The notes below the pieces were generated by a model. The model worked only from the letters and a program-made list of their open reading frames with translations, had not been told where the DNA came from and searched no databases. Shown in pieces: positions 1 through 8,151 of a stretch of 64,000 nucleotides of DNA (the stretch's first letter is position 1; each line of letters begins with the position of its first letter). The stretch comes from Moesziomyces globuligerus. Taxonomy: Eukaryota; Basidiomycota; Ustilaginomycetes; Ustilaginales; Ustilaginaceae. The stretch spans positions 620,001 to 684,000 of the forward strand of contig JARVLF010000016.1 of NCBI GenBank assembly GCA_030849465.1, written 5' to 3'. Made by a program: the position numbers and the translations under genes.

Positions 1-436
1 CTGAGATACTTCCGCTGGATCTGTCTTTGTGGGTGGATGGATCGTGATGGCGGGTGCGCGTGGATAGGAAGGGGAGATGGTAGGCACGTCCAACAGGCGG
101 CGAGGCGTGTCACTTTCAAAAGTAGCATCGGCATCAGCGCTCGAGCAGCACGCGTCGCGCGCCTCATTAAAACAAATTGTCTGTGAAGACGGTCCAACAT
201 CGAGGCTGTCATATCGACTTAACAGTGAATCAACATGGCGTTGCTCCGACTGCCGGACCGGAACCTTCGCTTTGACCCATGCAGAGAGGGGCTTATCATA
301 CTTGGTACACATGCCGTAGGTCAGAGGATGCAGATTAAGCTTGTCCTATTCGAAGGGATGACGAGTTGGTGTCAGTCTAGGTTAGAGAGGTCCAACACGC
401 CAAGGGTATCTTGAGCGAAGTCACGTGTGAGAAGTG
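1..436. other. Left-edge stretch without a supported gene
   Basis: No frame here has convincing coding character. An 80-codon plus-strand frame at 77-319 has no recognisable domain. The part from about 372 to 436 is probably the 3' untranslated region of the minus-strand Cys-rich gene to the right. Confidence 0.4.
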
Positions 437-1255
437 CTAGGCCTGCATTGGGAGTGGCAAGGAGAAGGGCAGCGAATGCGGGCGTCATTGGGACATGTTC
501 TGTAGAACGGCTCGGACTCTGCGTCCGTTGAAGTGCGCTCGAGGCGGAACTTACCATGGTCTGAATGGCAGCGCAGGCGAGGGCGGCGATCACAGCGACT
601 GGCCAGCGCCATGTGGTGCGAGACGAGCCTGGCGCTGCGGAGGAGGTGGCTTGCTGTACGGTTCGACTTGTGTCCGGACCGTTCCGATTGCAGACGCCGT
701 AAGGCACAGGCGTAGTCGAAGAGCAATGCGACTCCGTCACGTACTGGTAGCACGAGAACACTGTGAGAGAGCAACGAGGAGAATTGCGTCAGTGATGCCG
801 AGCAGTCAGCGGCCGCTTTGGAGGGTGGCCAATACGATCCGAGCGTCGCGGAACTCACTGTCGGCGTAGTTCGAGGTGGCGCAGATGGGATGGTCGAGCG
901 CCATAGCCTGCGCATCGGGCACGCCTACGGCCTGGAAGGTTGCGTTGTAGATGCCTCCTACTGCAGCGCAGCAGTAGTCGGTGACGTCAGCAAAGTAGGA
1001 CGTGCAAGAGCCGTCTGGTGTTTCTGGTGTGATGGTCATCGCCTCCTCCCTGGTGCAGGTGCCGTTGAAGTCACCGCGCTCGTTCATCATCGGCGAGATG
1101 CGGAGTACCTGGTAGCCGGACGAGGATCCGCTGGAGGCAGATGCCGACGAGGACGCTGAAGGGATGCCTCGTTCGAGAATACGCCAGACAGGGCCGGAGG
1201 ACGACAGCGGAGCGGCGCTGAGGCCGGCTCGCTGAGTGAGCGCGCTTGGTGCCAT
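437..1255 (-). CDS. Small Cys-rich, probably GPI-anchored protein, 3 exons
   Basis: I do not recognise the family. The minus-strand model joins exons 859-1255, 555-760 and 437-442 into 202 aa. Intron 1 (761-858) has a GTGAGT donor, a CACTGAC branch point and a TCACAG acceptor. Intron 2 (443-554) has GTAAGT, AATGAC and TGCAG. The last exon is only two codons (Ala, stop). The spliced product has eight cysteines in its core, including a CC pair (near DYCCAAVGG), and an NGT and an NAT sequon. It ends in a small-residue stretch followed by the hydrophobic tail WPVAVIAALACAA, as in a GPI-attachment signal. That suggests a wall- or membrane-anchored extracellular protein. No signal peptide is visible at the chosen ATG, so an upstream exon is probably missing and the 5' end is uncertain. 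Confidence 0.5.
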
Positions 1256-2352
1256 ATCTACCGGTCGATTTGGGGTGGATCGTCACGGCGTGCCGGACTG
1301 CAGTTGCGGACGGAGAATGTCTGGTGTCGGTGCTAGCTTTGGGAGGCCCGCGGATTAGGCAAGACAGGGGAAAGCGCTCATTTCCAAGTGGATGATTTCG
1401 AGTGTTCCGTGGCGTAGGCGGCAACGAGCCTGCTAGAGATACGCTGCCAGCTGGTGCAGAGGGCCGCTGGTACGGCTCGCCCGGCGATGATGCTGCGTTG
1501 GCGGTCTCGTTGGGGTCTCCAAGAGGGATCGGATGGCGCGATCGAGGGCGGTATGGTCGTGGATGGTGGTAGTGAACAACGAACGGGAGCGTTCGAGCCG
1601 TCGGAAGGTCAGCGCAGCAGCAGACAGGCTCGCAATGGCAAGTGTGGGATGCTGTCGGTCACGTATGGGAAGAGCAAGTGGGTCTGGGATGGGCACGAAA
1701 CACACACAGCTGCATGGGAAGCCCAGGGTGGGTGTGACTGCACGCCTCAGGCCCGCCTCAGGCGGAGTGTGGACAAAATTGAGGTGCATGTGCGCCTGTG
1801 GAGCTGTGGGCAGCCTAGCTTTGGCTTGGCTTGCACATCAGCGTTACGATGCTGCGCCTGCCAAGCCCGAGGCCGGCGTGGGTTGGCCAAGAAATTGCAA
1901 ATGCAGCTGCATGCGCCAGATGGTCTTGGCGAATACAAGGCGGCCTTACTTTTGGCGAGCGCGTTTGTATCGCTCTCATTCTTGGCGCATGAGGCCAAGA
2001 CCGGTCCAAGACCGCCAGCCGGCACGGGCTGCCCATTTCTCGGCGCTGTGCCTGCCTTTCCCCGAACACGCATCGCGCGCGACAGCACGACTCGATCCAC
2101 GCCTGTCGGCGTGAGGATCAGCTGCAAGCCTTTTTCAAAGCGCGCATGTGTTGCCAGTGCTGTCGGGGCACGTGGTGACGATTCAATCATGTTAGACCTG
2201 GTGCCATCGCCGCATCGGGCACGATCCCGGCGATCTTCCGTTGAACTCAGATGGTACAACGTGGTTCTTCAGCTTGGGTATGGTGGTGGTGAATGAGTGC
2301 GGCAGGCTGGGTATAGAGGGGTTGAGCCCTGGCTGACTCTCCGATGACGGCG
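1256..2352. other. Intergenic region, no gene supported
   Basis: This lies between the minus-strand Cys-rich gene and the 3' end of kin17. It may hold the promoter and a missing first exon of the Cys-rich gene. A 280-codon plus-strand frame at 1454-2296 starts without an ATG, has low-complexity composition and shows no domain. Confidence 0.4.
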
Positions 2353-3420
2353 TCAGAACCGACTTCGCTTGACACCCTGTTGCATCTGCGGCCCTGACGA
2401 GCGCGTCGAAGAGTCCGCCTTTCTCTTTTTGCGCTCGAGCTCCTCGTGCATGATCTTCTCTGCCATCGTCATGCTGCTCGGCGGCTTCGCTGAGGTGCTG
2501 GTCTTCGAGAGGGAAGCACCTTCGGATCTGCTCATGCTCGAGAGCGATCGGTCGGATTGTTTGAGCGGGTTGGCCGCTTTCGAGGTAGATTTAAGCACGT
2601 TGAATCCCATCTTGAATGGTGCCGGAGCAGTGCCTGTGCCGGTCGAAGATGGGGCGGTCTTCGCGCCAGAGACTGTAGCGAGTGCCTCTGACCCTCGCGC
2701 GGCCTTGATCGAGTCTGCACTGCTCTTCTCTTCAGTCTTGGAGGACGAAGTTCCAAGCGAAAGTCCGATCCGGATGGGGCCGGCGTCAGTGCGTAGAAGA
2801 CCCTCTGCTGCTTTTTCAGCGGCAGGCTCGTCGGTAGACGCTGCCTCGGGAGCAGCACCCGTCGAGCCGCTCGAGGCTCTTGCGATCTGCTCTTGCAGCA
2901 GCTTGCGCTGCCTCTGCTCGTCGTCCATCTTGGCTCGTTCCATCTTCTGCAGCGCATCTTGCCTTGCCAGAGCTGCGGGGGAAGTGTCGATCCATGTGAT
3001 GAACCACCCCTGGTCGGTATCCTCGGCCTGGACGACCCCCTCTCGGCCCAGATGTTTGACGAAGTCCGAGAGGCTTGTCCATTGCGTGGCGTTCATGTGT
3101 GTGTGATGGCGTTCGGCGATGTATTCCTGGTAGACCTGGTTGGCTCGCGTGCGCTTGGTGCCGAACCGGCGGCTGAGCAGATGCACAAACTCCTTCTGGA
3201 ATGTTGAGCTGAAGTCGTCGATCACCTTCTGGGCCCCGCCGGACGATGCGATGGCGTCCATGCGCCGATAGTGAGCTTCCGAATCGAGATGGCTGCGATA
3301 CCCGTTGTCGTCTCGACAAGCCTTCTGGCAAATCTGACAGTAGAAGCGAAGCTTTGTCAATCCCCTCGCCTTCATGGCATTGGACATTGCCTTGAGCGAC
3401 CCAGCTTCGGCTTTGCCCAT
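2353..3420 (-). CDS. kin17: KIN17-like DNA/RNA-binding zinc-finger protein
   Basis: A nuclear nucleic-acid-binding protein of the KIN17/Rts2 family, which is linked to DNA repair, replication and pre-mRNA processing. The 355-aa frame opens with the family signature: MGK at the N terminus, then LTKLRFYCQICQKACRD, giving a C2H2 finger with C28, C31, H44 and H50. The KIN17 winged-helix region follows (about residues 52-160, with W-T-S-L-S-D-F and LGREG). A basic coiled stretch (QKMERAKMDDEQRQRKLL) and a long Ser/Ala-rich tail ending in nuclear-localisation-like clusters (ERKKRK, VKRSRF) come after. The C-terminal tandem SH3/KOW module of animal KIN17 is not visible, as in shorter fungal members. 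The ATG at 3420 fits the conserved N terminus. The ATG lies 155 bp from the left end of the transposon. Confidence 0.93.
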   Translation of the reverse strand: MGKAEAGSLKAMSNAMKARGLTKLRFYCQICQKACRDDNGYRSHLDSEAHYRRMDAIASSGGAQKVIDDFSSTFQKEFVHLLSRRFGTKRTRANQVYQEYIAERHHTHMNATQWTSLSDFVKHLGREGVVQAEDTDQGWFITWIDTSPAALARQDALQKMERAKMDDEQRQRKLLQEQIARASSGSTGAAPEAASTDEPAAEKAAEGLLRTDAGPIRIGLSLGTSSSKTEEKSSADSIKAARGSEALATVSGAKTAPSSTGTGTAPAPFKMGFNVLKSTSKAANPLKQSDRSLSSMSRSEGASLSKTSTSAKPPSSMTMAEKIMHEELERKKRKADSSTRSSGPQMQQGVKRSRF

Positions 3421-3575
3421 CTTGTCTTAGGTGTTGAGCCGCGATGGCCGTTGAAAGGGCTCGTCGCTGCAGCTCTTGGTGGAATGACGGATCGTTGGAC
3501 CCTGGCAGCGCGCAAGTTCTTCAGCGGCGGTCGACGTTCGAATTTCGCGTCTGAAAACGAGTGTGGAGGTAACTA

Positions 3576-3740
3576 CAGTAATATCGAGACCTAAGATGTC
3601 TGGCGATGGCGAGACGAGCTACAGTAATATCGAGACCTAAGCTCTTGTCTGGCGATGGCAAGACGAGCTGTTTGCGGCAACGGCCACCTCGTGGAGGGTG
3701 ACTCTCGACAAAGCCCGCTGTATCAGGCCTGGGAAGGGGG
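3576..3740 (+). repeat. Left terminal inverted repeat with internal 46-bp direct repeat
   Basis: This matches the reverse complement of 8152-8316 with about seven differences counted by eye. It contains two direct copies of a unit starting CTACAGTAATATCGAGACC, at 3573 and 3619 (period 46), each followed by a TGTCTGGCGATGGC block. The repeated terminal motif suggests two transposase-binding sites per end, as in IR/DR-type Tc1 elements. A run of 11 G lies just inside (3750-3760). Confidence 0.93.
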
Positions 3741-3764
3741 AAGTGGGAAGGGGGGGGGGGTGGC
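3576..3764 (-). ncRNA. Candidate Fanzor guide-RNA (fRNA) region, predicted by position only
   Basis: Inference only. Fanzor and TnpB guide RNAs usually come from the 3' flank of the nuclease ORF up to the element end, with the guide read from the DNA just beyond. Here the Fanzor stop at 3765 is followed at once by the left TIR, so a minus-strand RNA would run through the TIR and into the flank (TAGTTACCTCCACAC...). Whether it is transcribed or folds is unknown. Confidence 0.25.
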
Positions 3765-5699
3765 TCATCGGATGGCCTTGAAGATCATGTTGAGGGCGGC
3801 GTTGTGGTCGCGGCCTGCGGTGTAGGTGCAAGCTTGATGTGGGCAATGAAAGACTGTGCGTGAGCCGAGGCTGTTGTTGAGTGTGCCGCAGGCTGCGCAG
3901 GTCTTGGAGGTGTAGGCTTCCGGCTGGATGAGCAGAAGCGTGGGATGGCCCGACTTGAGGGGATAGCGGGTGTCGTAGGCAACGTTGTGGCATTTGATGG
4001 CGAGGCGGTTGATGAATGCCAAGTGCAACCAGGTGAGGAGCTCCCTCTTGGTCGAGGTCTTGAGGCAGCTTCTGTGACGCTGGACCATTCCAAGCACCTC
4101 CATGCGGGGCATGATGATGAGGTGCGACGAGAGGGCAAGGAAGCTGGCGGTTTGGCAGTGAACCTCCTTGACGAGGTTCTTGAGGTTGGCCATGATGCGC
4201 CGCCATTGCCTGCCAAGCTGGGATCGCTCTCGGGCAGGCAGGGTGTAGCGTCGCTTCCGCAGTTTGCGACTGACCCTGAGCGACGGTCTGCGGTTGAGCG
4301 GCTTCAACTGGTTTATCCTGGATTAAATACGATCTGCGGCAAGGCGCAGCTTGCAAAGGCGGGCTCTGTCATTGTCACCACCAATGTCGATCGTCTGACC
4401 TTCCAAGGTGTAGACAGTAAAGGGCGTCCTGACGCCTGGGTCGATTGACTTGACCTTGATGGGACCGTCGAGGACGGTGATGCCCCCCCTCGTCTTCTCA
4501 GCCCTCTGGTTTGCCTTGAATTGCGCCGGATCCATCAGCTCATAGGTAACGCAGAGGTACCATCGACCGTCTGCGGCGCAGCAAATGCGCCACTCCCTTG
4601 GCAGGCTGTATGCATTGGGGCGTGAGCGCTTGCAGATGCTGAGCAGGCTCTGTCGCTGACTCTGACCCCAAAGGCAGATCCTGGCTCGGATCTCGCTGTA
4701 GCGAGTGCCGCCAATGGTGACTGCAGGCATGACCAGCTTGAGGCAGGTCACCTTTGTGCCAGCCAAATTGTACAGAGCTTCGATCCGGCCGGTGGTGTTG
4801 GGGAAGGCAACTGCAAAGCCGCAGCGCTTGTCGGTCTGCTTGGTCACCGGACAGATGACGGGCAGCGGTTGTCGATGTCCTCCTGGCAGGTTGCCGTATC
4901 TTGTGATGATGGCCTTACGCTGGGCCACGGCCTTGAGAATGACCTGCCTCCTTGTGTGTGTTGGGCAGCGGAGGAGCTCTGGATGCCTCCTTGTAAAGGT
5001 GCTGCCATTGTTTGCAAGGATACAATACAAATAGCGCTCCTTGAGATGCTCGTGAGACAGAGAGGTGGCCATGTTGACCAGCCTGATGGCCTCGTTCTTG
5101 ACGAGTCTTGTCCTGCTCCGGAAGGTCCTGATGCGAAGTTTGAGCTCAGTCGGAGCATGGATGCGATACACGGCCACACGGGTGTTGGTGATCTTGGGCT
5201 TGCAGACCAAGGGCTGCGAGGACGGAGGCGCCGGCTGTGGGCGGGGACGGGGAGGAGGGGGAGGGGCGGCCACAACTGAAGACGATGCATGGCCAGCAAG
5301 GGGATCGGCCGCCGCGCTCGCAGCCTGTGAAATGGCTCGAGCCACATCCTCGCCCAGATCGTCAACGGGAAGACGGCCTTGATTGGTAGGATAGTGGTTG
5401 CCGCTGCAATCCAGGACGGTTGTGGGTGCAAACGGCCAGCGCTTCTGCTGTCCTGGCGTGCCTGCGTAGTTGGTGACCATTGCTGAAGTCCAGCATTGGC
5501 TCAGGCTCATCTTGGCAGGGTCAAAGGTGTTGATGGACTTGACGCTGAGGCGGTTTGCTTGGGCCGGAAGTACAAGCAAGCGATACTTGTGGGCCAGGTG
5601 CCCGTCGAAGAAGGGATAGACGTGAGGGCCACAATCAGGGCCTTGCCTGGGGAGCTCTTGCGCGCTGCGAGCAGTGTTGCTGAGGACGATGCTGGTCAT
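3765..5699 (-). pseudogene. Fanzor (eukaryotic TnpB-like RNA-guided nuclease), interrupted by one in-frame TAA
   Basis: A transposon-encoded Fanzor-family RuvC nuclease, a eukaryotic relative of IS605/IS607 TnpB. The frame from the ATG at 5699 runs 645 codons to TGA at 3765, with a single TAA at 4323-4325 (position 459). It has a Pro-rich N-terminal spacer, then a helical recognition region. The RuvC-I motif is SIDPGVRTP (Asp420). The RuvC-II region is LIIMPRMEVLGM, with Pro531 and Glu534. The motif EAYTSKTCAACG (Glu594) follows, then a four-Cys zinc ribbon (C601, C604, C619, C624) and the RuvC-III motif GRDHNAALN (Asp631). Positions count the stop as one. Similarity continues on both sides of the TAA in the same frame, so this looks like a recent nonsense change. 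A short intron removing it is possible but no good splice pair is evident. It shares its strand with the dioxygenase gene. Confidence 0.85.
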
Positions 5700-6596
5700 G
5701 ATTGCGAGAAGATGGACAGGGGGATGGAGAGTTGAGGGAAGGGTGGAGAGGGGAGGTGTCCAAAGACCTTGTTGAGACCTGGAAGCGATTCTCAACAAGG
5801 CGCGGAGCCAGACCTTGATGAGGTCACGGCGAGATCTCGTCGAGGTGCACTGGTTTCTGACCTCGCCAAACCCAGCCTAGAGCCTTTGCATTAGCCATTT
5901 GGGCTGTGAATTCACAGTCACACCACTTGATTGACAGTCATGTGCTTATAGTCAAGTATCATTTCAGCTGACGGCGCAGCAGTTTGGCTAGAGGCCAAGC
6001 AGAGGCTCTCGGTCTTTAGCTATGGCAAGATCTACGTTGCCAAGGACCTGGTCAGTGCGCTTCACCTCTGCGGATCTGTCAATGCTCGAAACAATCAGCT
6101 TCTTCTTCCAGCCAGCCTCGCCCATGACTTGATAGCTGCAGCACAGCTAGACGGCCAGCTCACAAGTGTCATTGTGCAAAATGCAATTTGTTCCTCCTTT
6201 TCCAGCTGGCGTGATGAAGATGGTACCGAGGTAAACGGCTGAGAGAAGCATGGCAAGGACAGTCTGAGTGGGGTTTTTGGGGGGCTGGAGAGGCAATGTT
6301 TGGGGGTACTATATACAGGAAGTCAAAGCCAATGTGAGACAAGACTCATGGGGGGTGACCAAGCTAGTCGATCCTCAAAAGCCGGCGGATTCTAATCTAC
6401 AGTTCAGTCGTCGCTATGTGTCGCTACCCATCCGCATGCGCCGCTTGCAGGGCTGGCCTGGGGGCGCTGCATGCGCTCCTGCCTCCGCCTGTTCCCTCTG
6501 TTCGCGCACTGCCTGTGCCAGCGCCTGTGCAATGTTGGGGTGGTGTGGCTCAACTTGCTGCACCATGGCCTTTCGAAAGAAGCAGGTGATGGCCAT
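5700..6596. other. Spacer between the two transposon genes
   Basis: About 0.9 kb separates the Fanzor start from the dioxygenase stop. It must hold the Fanzor promoter and the dioxygenase 3' flank. It contains an opposite-strand open frame (see 5952-6242) and an A/T-rich TACTATATACAGG stretch near 6307. No transposase remnant is recognised. Confidence 0.5.
5952..6242 (+). other. Orphan open frame or exon remnant inside the transposon
   Basis: A plus-strand frame of 96 codons lies between TAG at 5949 and TGA at 6240. It has no ATG but reads like protein (for example VFSYGKIYVAKDLVSALHL and NQLLLPASLAHDLIAAAQL). It is bounded by a possible acceptor (ATTTCAG, exon start 5968) and a possible donor (GAG|GTAAAC after 6230). 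I recognise no family. It could be a remnant of a lost transposase or third cargo gene, or a chance frame. Confidence 0.25.
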
Positions 6597-8078
6597 TCAC
6601 TCCCCCTCCTGCCCCTTCCCGTACGCCTCGTGCGCATACGTCCTGTGCTGCACCGTGCTCGATCTAAAGAACACCACATTGTACGGCTGCAGGCGCACCA
6701 CCCTCGCATACTCCGGCAGCTCCAGCATTGCGTGCTGGCCAAAGTTGAGCAGAATCGAGAGGTCGTCATCCCTGCTGTCGGTGTGTGCGTTGCCCGAGTA
6801 CCCGTTGAATACTGAGAAGGTGGTGTAGAACGGGTGGCAGACGTGCTCCAGCCCCTGCACGCGGTCTGCAACCCAGGGGAAGTGCGTCTTGGTGCGCTCC
6901 TTGAGCTGCCTGCTGAACGCCTTGCACAACCCCCACTTGTCGTTGTCAACATAGGGCTGCAAGTGGTCGCCCACATAGGTCTGCAGCCAAGCGCAGAACT
7001 GCGTGACTGCCCTGAACCCTGGATCATTGCCCTTCTGCAGTGTCTCGGCGGTGTAGCCAAGGGTGACCGATGCCTGATTGTGCCACGCTCCCAGGTGAAA
7101 GTGCGGAAAGGACCGCTGCGTGGCCGTCTGGCGTGCCGTGGGCCTCCTCTTGCAGTGGGCCACCTTGCTCATCTCTGCAAAGAGCGCCTCGCCCTGCCGG
7201 AATGCAGCCATCATGCGCTTGAAGCGCCCCTGCGAGTTTGGCCCGAAGCGCTGCAGAAACACGCCTGCCTCTTTGTCGACGAGAGTGATGTTGCGGACAA
7301 TGGTCATTGGGTTGCCGCCCAGCGGCGTGTACCGGTCCACGCCATGAATCTCTGCCAGAGCAGTGTTGCCCTTGTTGTCACGGTCCTGTGCGGCATTGAC
7401 ATGTGCTGCGCCGTTGCGGTCTTGCAGCAGGGCATCAAGGTCTCGCAGAATGGCGTTGCTGTCGCCGCGATCGTGCGGCACGGCATTGTGCTGGTCTTGT
7501 GCAGCCTTGTTGCGACGGACCTGCGCGGCGTCGTCGCGGCTGAGCTGTGTAGCGTTGCAGTCTGCGTGTTGCGCCACCGTCCTGCGAGCGCGAGCCGAGC
7601 GGCGGAGACCCCGGGCGTCGTCCTGAGAGCAGTTTGAGCCAAATGCACCAGCGTCGCTTGCCCCTTTGACGCCGCTTGCGCCGCTTGCGCCATTTGCGCC
7701 CTTGGCGCTGTCCACGTCATTCGCGCTGTGCGGGCCATGCATGCGATTCACGCCGTCTGCGTCCTCCGCGCTGTTCGCGCTCTCGGTGCCTGCGCCGTCG
7801 TCGTCAAACGGTAGCGTTGCGCGCGGTCGCTGCACTCGGCTGAGCACGTGCACCTCTGCCTTGTGGCCCAGGGTAAAAGCATGGCGTCTAGCCTGCTGCT
7901 GCAGGGTCTGTTTGATGGGGAGAGAAATGTACATTGCGTTTTGCGATCGATTCGGAGCTGAGTTGGTGGTGTTTTGAAAGCCTGAGACGAGTTCTAAAAC
8001 CGTCCTGGAATCCCGCTGGAGAGACGAGTTTAAAGACCCAGCTTGAGATCTGACAGAAGAGTTTGAAACTCGTTTCAT
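6597..8078 (-). CDS. TET/JBP-like 2-oxoglutarate/Fe(II) dioxygenase carried by the transposon
   Basis: A 493-aa protein, probably of the fungal TET/JBP-like oxygenase group, whose animal and kinetoplastid relatives oxidise 5-methylcytosine or thymine in DNA. The C-terminal half holds the double-stranded beta-helix: FSVFNGYSGNAHTDSRDDD supplies the HxD iron ligands (His432, Asp434), LELPEYARVVRLQPYNVVFF forms the later strands, and STVQHRT supplies the distal His478. The N-terminal half is low in complexity, with Ala/Asn/Gly/Asp-rich degenerate repeats (about residues 80-240), and is unlikely to be folded. The ATG at 8078 lies 74 bp inside the right TIR. The frame is intact, unlike the Fanzor. 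Substrate is inferred from the family; an RNA or protein substrate cannot be excluded. Fungal TET/JBP-like genes are known to ride on KDZ transposons, but no KDZ transposase is seen here. Confidence 0.75.
   Translation of the reverse strand: MKRVSNSSVRSQAGSLNSSLQRDSRTVLELVSGFQNTTNSAPNRSQNAMYISLPIKQTLQQQARRHAFTLGHKAEVHVLSRVQRPRATLPFDDDGAGTESANSAEDADGVNRMHGPHSANDVDSAKGANGASGASGVKGASDAGAFGSNCSQDDARGLRRSARARRTVAQHADCNATQLSRDDAAQVRRNKAAQDQHNAVPHDRGDSNAILRDLDALLQDRNGAAHVNAAQDRDNKGNTALAEIHGVDRYTPLGGNPMTIVRNITLVDKEAGVFLQRFGPNSQGRFKRMMAAFRQGEALFAEMSKVAHCKRRPTARQTATQRSFPHFHLGAWHNQASVTLGYTAETLQKGNDPGFRAVTQFCAWLQTYVGDHLQPYVDNDKWGLCKAFSRQLKERTKTHFPWVADRVQGLEHVCHPFYTTFSVFNGYSGNAHTDSRDDDLSILLNFGQHAMLELPEYARVVRLQPYNVVFFRSSTVQHRTYAHEAYGKGQEGE
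7660..7830. repeat. Degenerate GC-rich short repeats in the dioxygenase N-terminal region
   Basis: The plus strand shows repeated 9-bp-like units of the type GCCGCTTGC / GCCATTTGC / GCGCTGTTC. On the coding strand they encode runs such as KGANGASGASGVKGASDAG. They probably arose by replication slippage and stay in frame. Confidence 0.55.
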
Positions 8079-8151
8079 CTACAGTACGCCGACCGTGGGA
8101 TCTCGGCTCCTGCGTGGGCGACTATTGCCAAATCTCCTCCCTCTCGGCCCT

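Noticed and set aside
1454..2296. A 280-codon plus-strand frame as a secreted or Cys-rich protein
   Set aside because: It does not begin with ATG, has no signal peptide, and no repeated Cys pattern or domain.
4200..4400. An intron that would remove the TAA in the Fanzor
   Set aside because: A GT...AG pair of about 61 bp ending at ATCCAG exists, but it lacks a good donor (GTGACA) and branch point and would delete residues that fit the family. A plain nonsense change is simpler, though it cannot be excluded without RNA.
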